A stretch of 64,000 nucleotides of DNA from assembly GCF_004766045.1 (NCBI RefSeq), contig NZ_SPQQ01000010.1, forward strand, positions 124,001-188,000, read 5' to 3'. Numbering within the stretch: the stretch's first letter is position 1; each line of letters begins with the position of its first letter. The translations under genes and the position numbers were made by a program. This stretch comes from Desulfosporosinus fructosivorans (GTDB lineage Bacteria; Bacillota; Desulfitobacteriia; Desulfitobacteriales; Desulfitobacteriaceae). Shown here piece by piece: positions 1 to 12,273 of this stretch. The notes under the pieces are model-generated. The model saw nothing but the letters and a program-made list of their open reading frames with translations. It searched no databases and had not been told where the DNA came from.

Positions 1-1053
1 TGGAAGAGTGATAACACCAGTTACGTCCGTTGTGCGGAAGTAAAATTGGGGACGATAGTTGTGGAAAAACGGAGTATGTCGTCCGCCTTCTTCTTTATTC
101 AAGATATAAACCTCACCAGAGAATTTTGTATGAGGTTTAATTGAACCAGCCTTAGCTAAAACTTGTCCACGCTCAATGTCTTTACGCTCAACTCCACGTA
201 GAAGCGCACCGATGTTGTCGCCAGCTTGTGCAGAATCAAGGAGCTTACGGAACATTTCAACCCCGGTTACAATAGTCTTACGAGAAGTATCTGTCAAACC
301 AACGATTTCAACTTCATCTCCAACTTTAACTCTTCCGCGATCAACACGACCGGTCGCAACTGTACCCCGACCAGTAATCGTGAAGACGTCCTCAATAGGC
401 ATCAAGAAAGGCTTATCTGTATCACGCTCAGGAGTTGGAATGTAGGAATCGACGGCATCCATCAATTTCCAGATATCTCCACACCATTCGCATGTGCGTA
501 ATCCGCAACCGCATTGCAGAGCCTTGAGACCTGAACCTGGGATAATGGGAACATTATCGCCATCAAACTCATACATCGTTAAGAGTTCGCGAATTTCCAT
601 TTCGACGAGTTCAATGAGTTCCTCATCGTCAACCATGTCTCGTTTGTTAAGCCAAACAACAATACTTGGAACACCAACTTGGCGAGCCAAGAGAATGTGT
701 TCACGTGTTTGTGGCATAGGGCCGTCAGCAGCAGATACACAGAGGATTGCACCGTCCATTTGAGCTGCGCCAGTAATCATGTTTTTAACATAATCCGCGT
801 GTCCTGGGCAGTCCACATGAGCGTAGTGACGATTTTCAGTCTCATACTCAACATGGGCCGTGGAGATCGTGATTCCACGCTCGCGCTCTTCAGGAGCTTT
901 GTCGATTTGATCAAAGGCTGTGGCTACTGCGCCACCGACTTTGGATAGAACAACGGTGATTGCCGCTGTTGTAGTGGTTTTACCATGGTCGACGTGACCA
1001 ATGGTTCCAACGTTAACATGTGGTTTAGTTCTTTCGTATTTCGCTTTTCCCAT
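1..1053 (-). CDS. tuf: Elongation factor Tu, 3' end cut by the window edge
   Basis: EF-Tu delivers aminoacyl-tRNA to the ribosome as a GTP complex. The 351 visible codons begin [20 protein letters not shown] and contain the G1 loop GHVDHGKT (residues 19-26), DCPGH (81-85) and NKRD (136-139, the NKxD guanine-specificity motif), followed by the start of domain II. The C-terminal ~45-50 residues lie outside the window. An oddity is a small insertion in the G domain with four cysteines, C181, C183, C188 and C191, in a metal-site-like CxC-x4-CxxC pattern. The gene follows fusA after 111 bp, the usual rpsL-rpsG-fusA-tuf order of a str operon. The ATG is preceded by an AGGGAG ribosome site. Identity is certain; the role of the Cys cluster is not known to me. 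Confidence 0.98.
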   Translation of the reverse strand, partial: MGKAKYERTKPHVNVGTIGHVDHGKTTTTAAITVVLSKVGGAVATAFDQIDKAPEERERGITISTAHVEYETENRHYAHVDCPGHADYVKNMITGAAQMDGAILCVSAADGPMPQTREHILLARQVGVPSIVVWLNKRDMVDDEELIELVEMEIRELLTMYEFDGDNVPIIPGSGLKALQCGCGLRTCEWCGDIWKLMDAVDSYIPTPERDTDKPFLMPIEDVFTITGRGTVATGRVDRGRVKVGDEVEIVGLTDTSRKTIVTGVEMFRKLLDSAQAGDNIGALLRGVERKDIERGQVLAKAGSIKPHTKFSGEVYILNKEEGGRHTPFFHNYRPQFYFRTTDVTGVITLP

Positions 1054-1164
1054 TTTTTTCACTCCCTTAAAATAATTATTTAATATCTCTATAACAATGA
1101 GGTTTAGAAGCTCGAATTTTGACCTTTTAATTTCAAGCCTCGATCATCGAACCTCGAACCTTGC

Positions 1165-3243
1165 TTATGAACCTTGGCGTTTGGCGATGATACCTTCGGC
1201 AATGCCTTTAGGCACTTCTTCGTAGTGGTCAAACTGCATCACATAGACACCACGCCCTTGGGTAGCGGATCGCAGGTCTGTCGAATAACCAAACATTTCG
1301 GAAAGGGGAACAAAGCCACGTACAATTTGTGCATTACCACGCGCTTCCATTCCTTCGATCCGTCCTCGACGTGAACTTATGTCCCCAATCACATCTCCCA
1401 TGTAAGCCTCAGGAACAGTCACTTCAACCTTCATAACTGGTTCAATAATCGCAGGATCTGCTTTGAGGGCACCGGCTTTGAAAGCCATGGATCCAGCAAT
1501 CTTAAAGGCCATTTCTGAAGAGTCAACATCGTGGTAAGAACCGTCATAAACGGTAGCACGTATGTCAAGAACAGGGTATCCAGCCAAAATACCATTTTGC
1601 AAGGCTTCTTGGATACCAGCACCAATAGGGTTAATGTATTCCCTAGGAATAACTCCACCGACTACTTTATTGACGAATTCAAAGCCGCTTCCTGGTTCTA
1701 GTGGCATAAGTTCGATCCAACAGTGTCCGTATTGTCCACGACCGCCCGATTGACGTACAAACTTACCTTCAGATTTGACAGTCTTCCGAATGGTTTCTTT
1801 GTAAGCGACTTGAGGACGTCCTACGTCGCATTGTACCTTAAATTCCCGCTGAAGACGGTCAACAATAATTTCAAGATGGAGCTCGCCCATTCCTGCAATA
1901 ATCGTTTGCCCTGTTTCCGTGTCCGTGTGCATTCTAAATGTCGGATCTTCTTCAGCAAGACGAGCAAGTGCGCCACCCATTTTTTCCTGGTCGACTTTCG
2001 TCTTAGGCTCAATCGCTACATCGATTACCGGTTCAGGAAACACCATTCTTTCCAGAATGATAGGTGTCTTTTCATCGCACAAGGTATCTCCTGTTGTTGT
2101 GTCTTTCAAACCAATTGCGGCAGCAATATCTCCAGAACGCACCTCAGCGATATCTTCACGGTGATTAGCATGCATTTGAAGAATCCGACCAATACGTTCT
2201 CTCTTGCCTTTAGTTGAGTTGTAAACATAAGAGCCTGAACTCAGCACACCGGAATACGTCCTGAAAAATGCTAATTTGCCCACGAATGGGTCAGACATAA
2301 TCTTAAAGGCCAACGCAGAGAATGGTTCTGTGTCAGAAGCTGTCCTTTGATCTTCCGCTCCGGTATCTGGATGTACACCTTTAATAGGCGGTACATCCAG
2401 CGGCGAAGGCATGTAATCAACGACACAGTCCAGCAGTGGTTGTACTCCTTTGTTCTTAAATGCTGAACCACAAAGGACTGGAATGAATTTGTTCCCGATG
2501 ACTCCGCGACGGATACCGGCGCGAATTTCTAATTCAGTAATTTCTGTCCCTTCGAGATACTTCATCATGAGTTCTTCACTTGTTTCAGCGACTGCCTCAA
2601 TCAGTTTCTCACGATATTCAGCGGCTAACTCGGCTAAATCTTCAGGAATCGCGCTATGCACTTCAGTTGTGCCTAAGTCATCCGTATAGACAGTAGACGT
2701 CATCGACACTAAATCGACAATTCCTTTAAAGTTATCCTCCGCACCAATCGGTAATTGGATTGGAACAGGATTAGCGCCCAACCGGTCCGATATCATTGAA
2801 ACACCGCGGAAGAAATCAGCACCCATCCGGTCCATTTTATTAATAAAAGCGATACGTGGAACTTTATATTTGTCCGCTTGGCGCCAGACTGTTTCGGATT
2901 GAGGTTCAACTCCGCCGACAGAACAGAATACTGCTACTGCACCATCAAGCACCCTCAGAGAACGTTCAACTTCTACTGTGAAGTCCACGTGCCCTGGTGT
3001 GTCGATAATGTTAACACGATTACTCTTCCACTCGCAGGTTGTAGCCGCAGAAGTAATGGTAATACCACGCTCTTGCTCCTGAACCATCCAGTCCATTGTT
3101 GCTGCACCATCATGAACTTCACCAATTTTATGAACTCGTCCAGTATAAAATAGGATACGTTCAGTGACCGTTGTTTTCCCAGCATCAATATGTGCCATAA
3201 TTCCAATATTACGAGTATTTTCTAATGCAAATGCTCTTGCCAC
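1165..3243 (-). CDS. fusA: Elongation factor G
   Basis: EF-G is the GTPase that drives ribosomal translocation and, with ribosome recycling factor, ribosome recycling. The 692-residue protein has the usual length. It shows the P-loop AHIDAGKTT at residues 17-25, DTPGH at 81-85 and NKMD at 135-138, followed by the domain II-V sequence through the C-terminal beta region. The start is a GTG at 3243 with a strong GGGGG ribosome site seven bases upstream (upstream sequence GAAAGGGGGAATCACA). The gene sits 39 bp after rpsG and 111 bp before tuf, so it belongs to the str operon. Nothing unusual is seen. Confidence 0.99.
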   Translation of the reverse strand: MARAFALENTRNIGIMAHIDAGKTTVTERILFYTGRVHKIGEVHDGAATMDWMVQEQERGITITSAATTCEWKSNRVNIIDTPGHVDFTVEVERSLRVLDGAVAVFCSVGGVEPQSETVWRQADKYKVPRIAFINKMDRMGADFFRGVSMISDRLGANPVPIQLPIGAEDNFKGIVDLVSMTSTVYTDDLGTTEVHSAIPEDLAELAAEYREKLIEAVAETSEELMMKYLEGTEITELEIRAGIRRGVIGNKFIPVLCGSAFKNKGVQPLLDCVVDYMPSPLDVPPIKGVHPDTGAEDQRTASDTEPFSALAFKIMSDPFVGKLAFFRTYSGVLSSGSYVYNSTKGKRERIGRILQMHANHREDIAEVRSGDIAAAIGLKDTTTGDTLCDEKTPIILERMVFPEPVIDVAIEPKTKVDQEKMGGALARLAEEDPTFRMHTDTETGQTIIAGMGELHLEIIVDRLQREFKVQCDVGRPQVAYKETIRKTVKSEGKFVRQSGGRGQYGHCWIELMPLEPGSGFEFVNKVVGGVIPREYINPIGAGIQEALQNGILAGYPVLDIRATVYDGSYHDVDSSEMAFKIAGSMAFKAGALKADPAIIEPVMKVEVTVPEAYMGDVIGDISSRRGRIEGMEARGNAQIVRGFVPLSEMFGYSTDLRSATQGRGVYVMQFDHYEEVPKGIAEGIIAKRQGS

Positions 3244-3282
3244 TGTGATTCCCCCTTTCTGTCAAAATCAGTATGCATCAAA

Positions 3283-3753
3283 TTACCACTTGTAATGCGC
3301 AAAAGCTTTATTAGCCTCTGCCATTTTATGCATATCCTCTTTCTTCTTGACAGAACCGCCCGTATTGTTCGAGGCATCGAGTAATTCTCCAGCAATCTTT
3401 TCCTGCATTGTCTTTTCGCCGCGCTTACGCGCCATAGCGACAAGCCAGCGCAGACCAAGTGTTGTGCGTCGCTCAGCTCGAACTTCAATAGGCACTTGAT
3501 AATTTGCACCACCAACACGGCGGGCCTTTACTTCCAATACCGGCATAACGTTTTTCAAAGCAGTACCAAAGACTTCAATTGGATCTTTACCAGATTTCTC
3601 CTGAATCATGTTAAAGGCACTATAACAAATAGCCTCAGCCGTTCCCTTTTTACCATCTAACATAATTTGATTAATAAACTTAGTTAGAGTTTGATTCTTG
3701 TAAATCGGATCTGGCAAAACATCGCGTTTTCCAATATATCCTTTACGTGGCAT
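3283..3753 (-). CDS. rpsG: 30S ribosomal protein S7
   Basis: S7 nucleates assembly of the 30S head by binding the 3' domain of 16S rRNA. The 156-residue product begins [16 protein letters not shown], matches the normal bacterial length, and carries the conserved central region [13 protein letters not shown] and the C-terminal [21 protein letters not shown]-type tail (key residues His, Lys, Trp at the end). It lies between rpsL and fusA in the str operon. The ATG at 3753 has an AAGGAGGT ribosome site. Family identity is clear and nothing odd is visible. Confidence 0.98.
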   Translation of the reverse strand: MPRKGYIGKRDVLPDPIYKNQTLTKFINQIMLDGKKGTAEAICYSAFNMIQEKSGKDPIEVFGTALKNVMPVLEVKARRVGGANYQVPIEVRAERRTTLGLRWLVAMARKRGEKTMQEKIAGELLDASNNTGGSVKKKEDMHKMAEANKAFAHYKW

Positions 3754-3799
3754 TAGTTTACCTCCTTTTTAACGTATTTCTCTATAATTCAGTAACATA

Positions 3800-4219
3800 T
3801 TAAGCTTTTTTCGGACGTTTTGCTCCGTATTTTGAGCGTCCTTGCGCACGTTTTTGAACAGCTGTTGTGTCTAGTGCGCCACGAATTACGTGATAACGTA
3901 CTCCCGGAATGTCCTTAACACGGCCACCACGAATGAGTACCACGGAGTGTTCTTGCAAATTGTGCCCAACGCCTGGGATGTAGGTGGTTACCTCAAATCC
4001 ATTAGTCAAGCGAACACGAGCAACTTTTCGAAGTGCTGAGTTAGGTTTCTTAGGAGTCGTTGTGTAAACTCTGATACAAACCCCACGCTTTTGAGGAGAC
4101 CCTCCTGATGGATATTGCTTTCGCTTAAGAGAGTTATAGCCCCACTGTAAAGCTGGAGCTGTTGATTTTGTAGCGATTGAGGCACGTCCATTACGGATAA
4201 GTTGATTAATTGTCGGCAT
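3800..4219 (-). CDS. rpsL: 30S ribosomal protein S12
   Basis: S12 sits at the decoding centre of the small subunit. I start it at the ATG at 4219 ([12 protein letters not shown]), which has an AAAGGAGGTAGAGAT ribosome site directly upstream. The reading frame is open for 24 more codons, but that extension does not resemble S12. The resulting 139 residues carry KKPNSALRK, where streptomycin resistance mutations map in other bacteria, and [18 protein letters not shown]. The motifs are wild type as far as can be judged. It is the first ribosomal gene of the str group and follows an L7Ae-like gene. Confidence 0.98.
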   Translation of the reverse strand: MPTINQLIRNGRASIATKSTAPALQWGYNSLKRKQYPSGGSPQKRGVCIRVYTTTPKKPNSALRKVARVRLTNGFEVTTYIPGVGHNLQEHSVVLIRGGRVKDIPGVRYHVIRGALDTTAVQKRAQGRSKYGAKRPKKA

Positions 4220-4332
4220 ATCTCTACCTCCTTTCTGATCAGATACATATACAAGGAATTGCTTGCAGCAGCATTTAGCAAGCAATTCCAAAACCTACGC
4301 TAAACAGTCTACTTGAAATGTTTAACCTGTAA

Positions 4333-4587
4333 CTAGTCTAGCAATGTGGCTGCAACAGCAGTACCTACTTCAATTCCACATGCTTTCCCGAGTTCCTTCA
4401 TAGACGGAACCTCAATTCGCTCCACATTATGAGTAGCGCACCATTCTACGACTGGTCGAAGAACATGAGGTTCTGCATCGTTCGCTGTAAATAACAGTCG
4501 AACGAGTCCTTTTTCCAGAGCCCGTTGGGTTTGTTTTAAACCCACAGTTTTACGTTTGGCGTTTTTGAAGGTTTCATCAAGCACCAA
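4333..4587 (-). CDS. L7Ae/L30e/S12e/Gadd45-family RNA-binding protein (YbxF-like)
   Basis: This small protein belongs to the L7Ae family, whose members bind kink-turn RNA; the Bacillus member YbxF (RplGB) is ribosome-associated. Recognisable parts are GLKQTQRALEKG near the N-terminus and the GKACGIEVG segment near the C-terminus. The start is uncertain. An upstream GTG at 4608 has almost no ribosome site. A TTG at 4587 has AAGGGGGA about eight bases upstream and gives an N-terminus that aligns in length with YbxF, so I choose the TTG. It lies between rpoC and rpsL, the same place as in Bacillus, and is probably co-transcribed with them. Confidence 0.85.
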   Translation of the reverse strand: MVLDETFKNAKRKTVGLKQTQRALEKGLVRLLFTANDAEPHVLRPVVEWCATHNVERIEVPSMKELGKACGIEVGTAVAATLLD

Positions 4588-4653
4588 AATGCTTTCCCCC
4601 TTAATCACACTTTAATATTTTAGCATTAGAGATCTGGCGTGTCAATAATTCAT

Positions 4654-7600
4654 TTACTTTGGTTCTAAAGTTTTTATTGTCCGATACCTCGACATGCCAG
4701 TTCCAGCAGGTATTAATTTACCGATGATCACATTCTCTTTGAGTCCAAGAAGTGGATCAACCTTTCCTTTTATAGCCGCTTCCGTGAGAACTCGAGTTGT
4801 CTCTTGGAAAGAAGCCGCAGATAGGAAGGAGTCTGTTGCCAGGGAGGCCTTCGTAATCCCTAATAATACTGGGTGAGCTACTGCAGGTTCTCCACCTCCA
4901 GCAATCGTCCGAGCATTCTCATCTTGGAAGTCAAAGACATCAATTAGACCACCAGGGAGCAAGCTCGTATCTCCGGCATCATCGATTTTAACCTTGCGCA
5001 ACATTTGACGAACCATTACTTCGATGTGCTTATCATTAATATCTACCCCTTGAAGGCGATATACGCGCTGGACTTCACCTAACAGATAGACTTGAACTCC
5101 GCGTTGACCTTTGACTTTCAGCATGTCATGAGGATTAATGCTTCCTTCTGTCAGCTCATCACCTGCTTCGACCATTTGACCCTCTTTAACACAGAGTCGT
5201 GATCCGTAGGGGATGGTATACGTCAAATGTTCCTCGGTTTCCGTGAGGAGATCTATTTCCCGTCGTCCTTTTACTTCACTAATGGACACCTTACCGATTG
5301 CTTCCGAGATGATCGCTTGCCCTTTCGGTTTACGGGCTTCAAACAGCTCTTCTACCCGCGGCAGACCCTGGGTTATATCATCTCCCGCAACTCCACCGGT
5401 ATGGAACGTACGCATCGTTAGCTGAGTTCCAGGTTCCCCAATGGATTGTGCTGCAATAATTCCAACAGCCTCGCCCATCTCAACAGGATGTCCAGTTGCG
5501 AGATTGCGACCGTAACACTTCTTGCAGACACCATAGCGTGATTTACAGGTGAGCACTGATCGGATAATGGCGGAATCAGAAGCTTTAACCATTTCTTCCG
5601 CCTGTTCCTCAGTGATTTCATAATCGGGTGAAGCGATTACTTCACCTGTCTCTGGATGAATAACATCTTCCAAGACAAAACGTCCGACAAGGCGATCAAT
5701 TAGTGGTTCAATAATTTCTGGGCCATCTTTAATGTCTTCCACCATGATGCCCACCAAAGTACCGCAGTCTTCTTCGCGCACAATTACGTCTTGAGATACA
5801 TCGACTAAGCGTCGAGTCAAATAACCTGAGTCGGCTGTTCGCAGGGCTGTATCTGCCAAGCCTTTCCGTGCACCGTGAGAGGAGATGAAGTATTCCAAGA
5901 CGGTTAGACCTTCACGGAAGTTTGCTTTGATCGGCAACTCAATAGTTCGTCCAGACGGATCCGCCATAAGTCCCCGCATTCCTGCTAGTTGCCTCAGTTG
6001 CTGAATATTACCCCGGGCACCAGACGTCGCCATCATGTACACCGGATTAAATTGATCAAGGGTATCCATCAACGCCTGGGTCACTGTCTTAGTAGCCTTC
6101 GCCCAAGTATCGATGACGAGGTTATAACGCTCTTCGTCTGTAATCAAACCGCGACGATATTGTTGCTCTGTTTTCGCAACCGCTAAGTCCGCTTTAGCAA
6201 GAATCTCCGCCTTTGCCTCTGGAACTGTTATGTCCGTCAGTCCGACAGTCATACCTGCTCGAGTAGAGAACTTAAATCCTTGATTTTTTAAGCCGTCTAA
6301 CAGTGAAGCTGTCGCTTCATAGCCACACCTGCGATAGGTTTTAGCCACAATGTCCCCAAGGCCCTTTTTGCCGATAACTTCGTTAAAATAACCGACTTCA
6401 GGAGGGATGACAGAATTGAATATCAATCGTCCTACGGTCGTCTCCAAGAGTGCTCCATTCCGCCGAACTTTGATACTGGCCTGCAAGTGGACTGCTTTTG
6501 AATCATAAGCTAGGACTGCTTCATCATAGTCTTTAAATATTTTACCTTCACCAAAGGCGCCTGGACGATCCATAGTTAGGTAATATGATCCCAAAACCAT
6601 ATCTTGAGTCGGAGTTTGTACGGGCCGACCATCTTTAGGGTTCAAGATATTGTGGGACGCCAACATCAGCAATCGAGCTTCAGACTGAGCTTCTGCAGAC
6701 AAGGGAACGTGCACCGCCATTTGGTCTCCGTCAAAGTCCGCGTTGTAGGCAGTACATACCAACGGGTGGATCTGCAAAGCCTTACCCTCGACTAAAATAG
6801 GCTCGAATGCTTGGATTCCCAAACGGTGAAGAGTTGGGGCTCGGTTTAGCATGACTGGGTGATCCGAGATAACTTCTTCAAGGACATCCCACACCTCTGG
6901 TCGTACTCTCTCTACCATGCGTTTAGCGCTTTTGATATTGTGGGCATGACCATCTTGAACAAGTTTTTTCATCACAAAGGGTTTAAAAAGTTCCAAAGCC
7001 ATTTCCTTAGGAAGACCGCACTGATGAAGTTTAAGGTTCGGGCCAACAACAATAACGGACCGACCAGAATAATCTACGCGTTTTCCCAAAAGGTTCTGAC
7101 GGAAGCGCCCTTGTTTTCCCTTTAACATATCGCTCAAAGATTTAAGGGGTCGGTTGCCAGGACCAGTCACTGGACGTCCACGACGACCATTGTCAATCAA
7201 GGCATCGACTGCCTCTTGAAGCATTCGCTTTTCATTCCGTACGATAATGTCGGGTGCTCCGAGATCTAAAAGACGCTTCAAACGATTATTCCGATTAATG
7301 ACTCGTCGATAGAGATCATTCAGGTCGGATGTAGCGAATCGGCCTCCATCTAACTGTACCATCGGACGCAATTCGGGCGGAATCACCGGGACAACATCCA
7401 TAATCATCCAGTCTGGACGGTTTCCAGACGTTTTGAAGGCCTCGACAACTTCGAGACGACGAATCGCCCGGATCTTTCGCTGTCCAGATACTTCCTTTAA
7501 CTCTATGCGAAGTTCATCATTAAGCTTGTCTAAATCCATCTCGCCGAGCAATAGTTTAACAGCTTCTGCTCCCATGCTGGCTTGAAAACGATCCCCATAC

Positions 7601-8082
7601 TTATCGCGATATTCACGATATTCAGTTTCAGTCAGGAGTTGTTTCTTCATTAACGATGTATCTCCGGAATTGGTCACAATATAGGAAACAAAATACAGAA
7701 CTTTTTCTAAAGCTCGTGGAGACATGTCCAAAAGTAATCCCATGCGGCTCGGGATCCCTTTAAAATACCAAATATGGGATACCGGAGCAGCGAGTACAAT
7801 GTGGCCCATTCGTTCACGACGAACTTTAGAGCGGGTTACTTCAACTCCGCAACGGTCACAAACAATTCCTTTATACCGAACGCGCTTATATTTACCACAA
7901 TGGCATTCCCAGTCCCGAGTCGGACCAAAGATTTTCTCACAAAACAAGCCTTCACGCTCCGGTTTTAAGGTCCGGTAGTTGATGGTTTCTGGCTTCTTTA
8001 CTTCTCCAAATGACCACTCACGAATCATATCTGGAGAGGCTAAGCCGATTCGCATGCGGTCGAAGTTATTGACGTCTAGCAA
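4654..8082 (-). CDS. rpoC: RNA polymerase beta' subunit
   Basis: This is the clamp and active-site subunit of RNA polymerase. The 1142 residues start at a TTG (8082) preceded by GAAAGGAG. The N-terminal zinc site is C60, C62, C75 and C78. The catalytic Mg-binding loop NADFDGD is at residues 447-453. A second zinc ribbon ([11 protein letters not shown]) lies in the C-terminal half. No large lineage-specific insertion is evident, and the length is close to that of other clostridial beta' subunits. It follows rpoB after 27 bp in the same transcript. The next gene downstream is the L7Ae-like gene after 66 bp. Confidence 0.99.
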   Translation of the reverse strand: MLDVNNFDRMRIGLASPDMIREWSFGEVKKPETINYRTLKPEREGLFCEKIFGPTRDWECHCGKYKRVRYKGIVCDRCGVEVTRSKVRRERMGHIVLAAPVSHIWYFKGIPSRMGLLLDMSPRALEKVLYFVSYIVTNSGDTSLMKKQLLTETEYREYRDKYGDRFQASMGAEAVKLLLGEMDLDKLNDELRIELKEVSGQRKIRAIRRLEVVEAFKTSGNRPDWMIMDVVPVIPPELRPMVQLDGGRFATSDLNDLYRRVINRNNRLKRLLDLGAPDIIVRNEKRMLQEAVDALIDNGRRGRPVTGPGNRPLKSLSDMLKGKQGRFRQNLLGKRVDYSGRSVIVVGPNLKLHQCGLPKEMALELFKPFVMKKLVQDGHAHNIKSAKRMVERVRPEVWDVLEEVISDHPVMLNRAPTLHRLGIQAFEPILVEGKALQIHPLVCTAYNADFDGDQMAVHVPLSAEAQSEARLLMLASHNILNPKDGRPVQTPTQDMVLGSYYLTMDRPGAFGEGKIFKDYDEAVLAYDSKAVHLQASIKVRRNGALLETTVGRLIFNSVIPPEVGYFNEVIGKKGLGDIVAKTYRRCGYEATASLLDGLKNQGFKFSTRAGMTVGLTDITVPEAKAEILAKADLAVAKTEQQYRRGLITDEERYNLVIDTWAKATKTVTQALMDTLDQFNPVYMMATSGARGNIQQLRQLAGMRGLMADPSGRTIELPIKANFREGLTVLEYFISSHGARKGLADTALRTADSGYLTRRLVDVSQDVIVREEDCGTLVGIMVEDIKDGPEIIEPLIDRLVGRFVLEDVIHPETGEVIASPDYEITEEQAEEMVKASDSAIIRSVLTCKSRYGVCKKCYGRNLATGHPVEMGEAVGIIAAQSIGEPGTQLTMRTFHTGGVAGDDITQGLPRVEELFEARKPKGQAIISEAIGKVSISEVKGRREIDLLTETEEHLTYTIPYGSRLCVKEGQMVEAGDELTEGSINPHDMLKVKGQRGVQVYLLGEVQRVYRLQGVDINDKHIEVMVRQMLRKVKIDDAGDTSLLPGGLIDVFDFQDENARTIAGGGEPAVAHPVLLGITKASLATDSFLSAASFQETTRVLTEAAIKGKVDPLLGLKENVIIGKLIPAGTGMSRYRTIKTLEPK

Positions 8083-8109
8083 TCCTTATCGCTCCTTTCG
8101 TCCGGGGGA

Positions 8110-11100
8110 CTATTTGAGATCGCCGAGATCTATATCTTCTTCCACAAGGGATTCTACAACAAATCCATCGAGCGATTCTTCCTCGTCGGCAACGAGATCA
8201 TCCTCATCCTTGGTGGCAATTATGCGCGTCGCCGGGGGAGGGAGTTCCTCATGTAAATCAATGCCGAGTTCCTTTGCGGTTTCCGTAATATCCTCATCGG
8301 TGTCATGGATCTCAATTTCCCGATCATCTGCTGCTAAGACTCTAACATCAAGTCCTAAACTCTGCATCTCCTTGATCAAGACCTTAAAGGATTCCGGAAT
8401 GCCTGGTTCAGGGATGTTTTCTCCTTTGACGATCGCTTCATATGTCTTAACGCGGCCGACTACATCATCTGATTTTACTGTTAATATCTCTTGTAAAGTA
8501 TAAGCTGCACCATAGGCCTCTAAAGCCCAGACTTCCATTTCTCCAAAGCGTTGGCCTCCGAATTGTGCTTTACCACCCAACGGTTGCTGTGTCACTAGGG
8601 AGTATGGACCCGTGGAACGGGCATGAATTTTATCGTCAACTAAATGGTGAAGTTTAAGAACATACATATAGCCAACCGTGATCTTGCTGTCGAAGGGATC
8701 TCCCGTACGACCGTCAAATAACAATGTTTTCCCATCCTTCGGGAGTCCTGCTTTCTCTAGAGTCTCGAAAATGTCATCTTCCGTAGCACCGTCAAAGACC
8801 GGAGTCGCTATGCGGATTCCTAGAGCCTTAGCAGCCAAGCCTAAGTGCGTTTCAAGAACCTGACCGATATTCATCCGAGAAGGGACCCCTAGCGGATTAA
8901 GAACAATCTCAATCGGAGTACCATCTGGCATAAACGGCATATCTTCTTGCCGCATGATGCGGGAGATAACCCCTTTATTTCCGTGACGCCCCGCCACTTT
9001 GTCCCCTACAGATATTTTGCGCTTTTGAGCAATGTACACGCGAACGAGTTGATTAACACCAGGAGACAGTTCGTCCCCATTTTCGCGGGTAAAAACCTTC
9101 ACATCGACAATCTTACCAGCTTCTCCATGAGGCACTCGCAACGAGGTATCACGTACCTCACGGGCCTTTTCGCCAAAGATTGCACGAAGTAGGCGTTCTT
9201 CTGCCGTGAGTTCAGTCTCCCCTTTCGGGGTTACTTTTCCGACCAAAATATCACCTGGCCGAACTTCTGCACCGATTCGAATAATTCCTCGTTCATCGAG
9301 ATCCTTCAGAACATCCTCCCCAACGTTGGGAATATCACGAGTAATTTCTTCCGGCCCAAGCTTTGTATCACGTGCATCTGATTCATACTCTTCAATATGA
9401 ATAGAGGTGTAGTAATCTTCTCTAATCAGCTTTTCGCTAATGAGGATAGCATCCTCATAGTTATACCCTTCCCAAGTCATGAAGGCTACCAACACATTGT
9501 GACCTAAAGCAAGTTCTCCATGGTCAGTCGACGGGCCATCCGCAATAATCTGATTTGCTTCAACAATTTCCCCTTTTTTAACTATGGGGCGTTGGTTAAT
9601 GCATGTGCCTTGATTAGAACGAGAATATTTGAGCAACTTATGTTTTTCTGTCGTCCCGTCTGCATGAAGGACTATAATTTCATCCGCGGTTGATCGCTCA
9701 ACAACACCAGCTTGTTTAGTAATCGCACAAACGCCAGAGTCCTTAGCTGTCTTGTATTCCATCCCTGTCCCTACGTAAGGCGAAGTGGTACGCAAGAGAG
9801 GTACAGCTTGTCTTTGCATGTTAGAACCCATCAAGGCTCTGTTCGCATCATCATGCTCCAGGAACGGGATTAAGGCCGTTGCGATAGATACCATTTGTTT
9901 GGGAGAGACGTCCATGTAGTCGACGTGGTTTGGCGAAACATGAACAAAGTCCACACCGTGACGACCGTCAACTTTTTCTCCAAGGAATTTACCATCTTTA
10001 TCTAGTGGAGCATTGGCCTGTGCTACGACATAATGTTCTTCCTCGTCAGCAGTTAAATAATGGATTTCATCCGTAACTCTACCATTCTCTTTATCTGCCT
10101 TACGGTATGGAGCTTCTATGAAACCATAAGGATTAATACGTCCAAAAGTTGCTAACGAACCGATCAAACCAATGTTCGGTCCTTCTGGTGTTTCTACCGG
10201 ACACATCCTACCATAGTGGGAAAAGTGAACGTCACGCACTTCAAAACCTGCACGTTCCCTACTTAATCCCCCAGGTCCTAAAGCACTCAAACGACGTTTA
10301 TGTGTTAACTCAGCCAAGGGATTTGTTTGGTCCATAAATTGTGACAACTGGCTACTACCAAAAAACTCCTTGATTGCAGCTACAACAGGTCTAATATTAA
10401 TCAGTACTTGAGGGGTAATTACTTCAACGTCCTGAATAGTCATCCGCTCGCGGACTACTCGTTCCATTCGCGACAAACCAATACGGAATTGATTCTGGAG
10501 GAGTTCCCCCACCGAACGCAGACGACGATTCCCTAAATGGTCGATGTCATCTTTATGCCCCTGTCCTTCCATCAAAGCCAACATGCGCTTAACTGTAGCC
10601 ACGATATCGCCGCGGGTCAAATGTCGGATGTCCATCGGAGGTAAGTCGTCAGGTTCTTGGAAATCTATTAGTTTCTTATTTAGTTTATACCGACCTACCT
10701 TCGCCAGATCATAGCGTTTAGCATCAAAGAATAACGCTTCAAGCAATGATCGCGCACTGTCGACAGTTGGAGGTTCACCTGGTCTTAACCGTTTGTAAAT
10801 CTCAACCAAAGCTTCTTCGGTTGACTCGGAGTTGTCTCTTTCTAATGTTGCACGAATATATTCATTATCATTAAAGAGCTCTAGAATCTGGCCGTTGCTT
10901 GCGTACCCCAAAGCACGAATTAGAACTGTACCTGGTAATTTCCGTGTTCGGTCAACCCTTACAAAGATATTATCATTAACATCCGTTTCGAATTCCAACC
11001 ATGCTCCACGATTCGGAATAACCGTCGCTCCATAAAGTTTCTTACCACTCGCATCGATTTGTTCTGCATAATAGACTCCAGGCGAGCGGACAAGTTGGCT

Positions 11101-11499
11101 GACGATGACACGTTCTGCTCCATTAATAATAAACGTACCTTTGTCAGTCATCAACGGGAAATCCCCCATAAAGACTTCCTGCTCTTTAACTTCCCCTGTT
11201 TCCTTATTGATCAGGCGTACCTTTACGCGCAGTGGCGCAGCAAACGTGACATCGCGCTCTTTACACTCCTCCACCTGATACTTAGCCTCGCCTAAGCTAT
11301 AATCAATAAATTCCAAGACGAGATTGCCGGTGAAATCTTGAATAGGGGAAATGTCGCGAAACATATCGCGCAACCCTTCATCGAGAAACCAGCGATAGGA
11401 GTTCTGCTGAATTTCAATCAAATTTGGCATATCAAGGACTTCCCTGATTCTGGAATAGCTCCATCGTTCCCGTGTCCCTACCTTAACAGGATAGAACAT
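8110..11499 (-). CDS. rpoB: RNA polymerase beta subunit
   Basis: The catalytic beta subunit, 1129 residues. The rifampicin-pocket segment [17 protein letters not shown] starts at residue 381 and runs into [12 protein letters not shown]; these residues are those of a sensitive-type pocket. The C-terminal tail is acidic. The ATG at 11499 has a GAGGGGTG ribosome site. Upstream lies a 339-bp gap with a terminator after rplL and a consensus-like sigma-A promoter, so rpoBC can be made both by read-through from the ribosomal genes and from its own promoter. Nothing else unusual is seen. Confidence 0.99.
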   Translation of the reverse strand: MFYPVKVGTRERWSYSRIREVLDMPNLIEIQQNSYRWFLDEGLRDMFRDISPIQDFTGNLVLEFIDYSLGEAKYQVEECKERDVTFAAPLRVKVRLINKETGEVKEQEVFMGDFPLMTDKGTFIINGAERVIVSQLVRSPGVYYAEQIDASGKKLYGATVIPNRGAWLEFETDVNDNIFVRVDRTRKLPGTVLIRALGYASNGQILELFNDNEYIRATLERDNSESTEEALVEIYKRLRPGEPPTVDSARSLLEALFFDAKRYDLAKVGRYKLNKKLIDFQEPDDLPPMDIRHLTRGDIVATVKRMLALMEGQGHKDDIDHLGNRRLRSVGELLQNQFRIGLSRMERVVRERMTIQDVEVITPQVLINIRPVVAAIKEFFGSSQLSQFMDQTNPLAELTHKRRLSALGPGGLSRERAGFEVRDVHFSHYGRMCPVETPEGPNIGLIGSLATFGRINPYGFIEAPYRKADKENGRVTDEIHYLTADEEEHYVVAQANAPLDKDGKFLGEKVDGRHGVDFVHVSPNHVDYMDVSPKQMVSIATALIPFLEHDDANRALMGSNMQRQAVPLLRTTSPYVGTGMEYKTAKDSGVCAITKQAGVVERSTADEIIVLHADGTTEKHKLLKYSRSNQGTCINQRPIVKKGEIVEANQIIADGPSTDHGELALGHNVLVAFMTWEGYNYEDAILISEKLIREDYYTSIHIEEYESDARDTKLGPEEITRDIPNVGEDVLKDLDERGIIRIGAEVRPGDILVGKVTPKGETELTAEERLLRAIFGEKAREVRDTSLRVPHGEAGKIVDVKVFTRENGDELSPGVNQLVRVYIAQKRKISVGDKVAGRHGNKGVISRIMRQEDMPFMPDGTPIEIVLNPLGVPSRMNIGQVLETHLGLAAKALGIRIATPVFDGATEDDIFETLEKAGLPKDGKTLLFDGRTGDPFDSKITVGYMYVLKLHHLVDDKIHARSTGPYSLVTQQPLGGKAQFGGQRFGEMEVWALEAYGAAYTLQEILTVKSDDVVGRVKTYEAIVKGENIPEPGIPESFKVLIKEMQSLGLDVRVLAADDREIEIHDTDEDITETAKELGIDLHEELPPPATRIIATKDEDDLVADEEESLDGFVVESLVEEDIDLGDLK

Positions 11500-11728
11500 A
11501 ATGTTTCACCCCTCAGTGCGGTTTCCTCTCAACGAGGTATAAATATATTGACATATACAGCCAAAAGCAAGGCCTTTTAATAGAACCTCGCTTCACTGTT
11601 TATGGTATTCCGCCTCATTTCAACAAAATCAAGCTAATATCTCCTCAATATCCAATGCTTTCAAATAATTACCAGAGCATGGACAGATTAAGTAATAATT
11701 CCAGTTACATGTATTGTAACATCTATAG

Positions 11729-11757
11729 AGTATAACAAAACATAATAGTGCTGTCAA
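11729..11757 (-). promoter_or_regulatory. Predicted sigma-A promoter for rpoBC
   Basis: On the minus strand TTGACA (11757-11752) is followed after 17 bp by TATACT (11734-11729). It lies just downstream of the rplL terminator and about 230 bp before rpoB. The rest of the 11500-11838 gap contains a short palindrome around GTTACATGTATTGTAAC (11704-11720) and no gene I can support. Confidence 0.75.
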
Positions 11758-11790
11758 GTAATATTCATTAATTTTATATCAAGTATAAGA

Positions 11791-11825
11791 AAGAAGGTAC
11801 CCTCTTCGAGAGAGAGTACCTTCTT
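11791..11825 (-). terminator. Stem-loop terminator or attenuator after rplL
   Basis: On the minus strand a stem of about 15 bp is formed by AAGAAGGTACTCTCT and its partner, with a short loop and a T-containing tail (TTTCTTAT). It begins 14 bp after the rplL stop codon. Such a site between rplL and rpoB typically lets only part of the transcripts continue into rpoBC. Confidence 0.8.
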
Positions 11826-11838
11826 GGATCTATTAAGC

Positions 11839-12216
11839 TTATTTCACTTCGACGGTTGCACCGGCTTCAGTTAATTTTGCTTTTAAAGCTTCTGCTTCGT
11901 CTTTGGAGATTTTTTCTTTTACTGCTTTAGGCGCATTGTCAACGAGATCCTTAGCTTCTTTCAGACCAAGGCCAGTCGCTTCGCGAACAACTTTGATAAC
12001 ACTGATTTTAGAAGCTCCACAATTCATGAGCATAACATCAAATTCTGTTTTTTCTTCTACTTCTTCAGATGCAGGAGCTGCTGCTCCTCCGCCTGCAACT
12101 GCTACTGGAGCTGCTGCACTTACGCCGAATTCTACTTCAAACGCCTTTACGAGTTCAGATAGTTCGAGGACAGTTAAACCTTTAACGGATTCGAGAATTT
12201 CATTTACTTTAGACAT
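11839..12216 (-). CDS. rplL: 50S ribosomal protein L7/L12
   Basis: L7/L12 forms the multimeric stalk that recruits translational GTPases. The 125-residue protein has the N-terminal dimerisation region, an Ala/Gly/Pro-rich hinge around residues 38-52 and the C-terminal domain with [20 protein letters not shown], which contacts the factors. It follows rplJ after 57 bp, as usual, and is probably controlled with it through the L10 leader. A terminator lies directly downstream. Typical in every respect. Confidence 0.98.
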   Translation of the reverse strand: MSKVNEILESVKGLTVLELSELVKAFEVEFGVSAAAPVAVAGGGAAAPASEEVEEKTEFDVMLMNCGASKISVIKVVREATGLGLKEAKDLVDNAPKAVKEKISKDEAEALKAKLTEAGATVEVK

Positions 12217-12273
12217 TATTAATTTCCCCCTTAAAATATGAGTGTTTTAGATTTATAACTAATGAACATTAAA

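Noticed and set aside
1723-2217. 164-codon open frame opposite fusA
   Set aside because: It is a shadow of the fusA coding sequence, with no ribosome site or family similarity.
7979-8503. 174-codon plus-strand frame over the rpoB/rpoC junction
   Set aside because: Ser-rich composition typical of an antisense frame, covers two certain genes and has no ribosome site.
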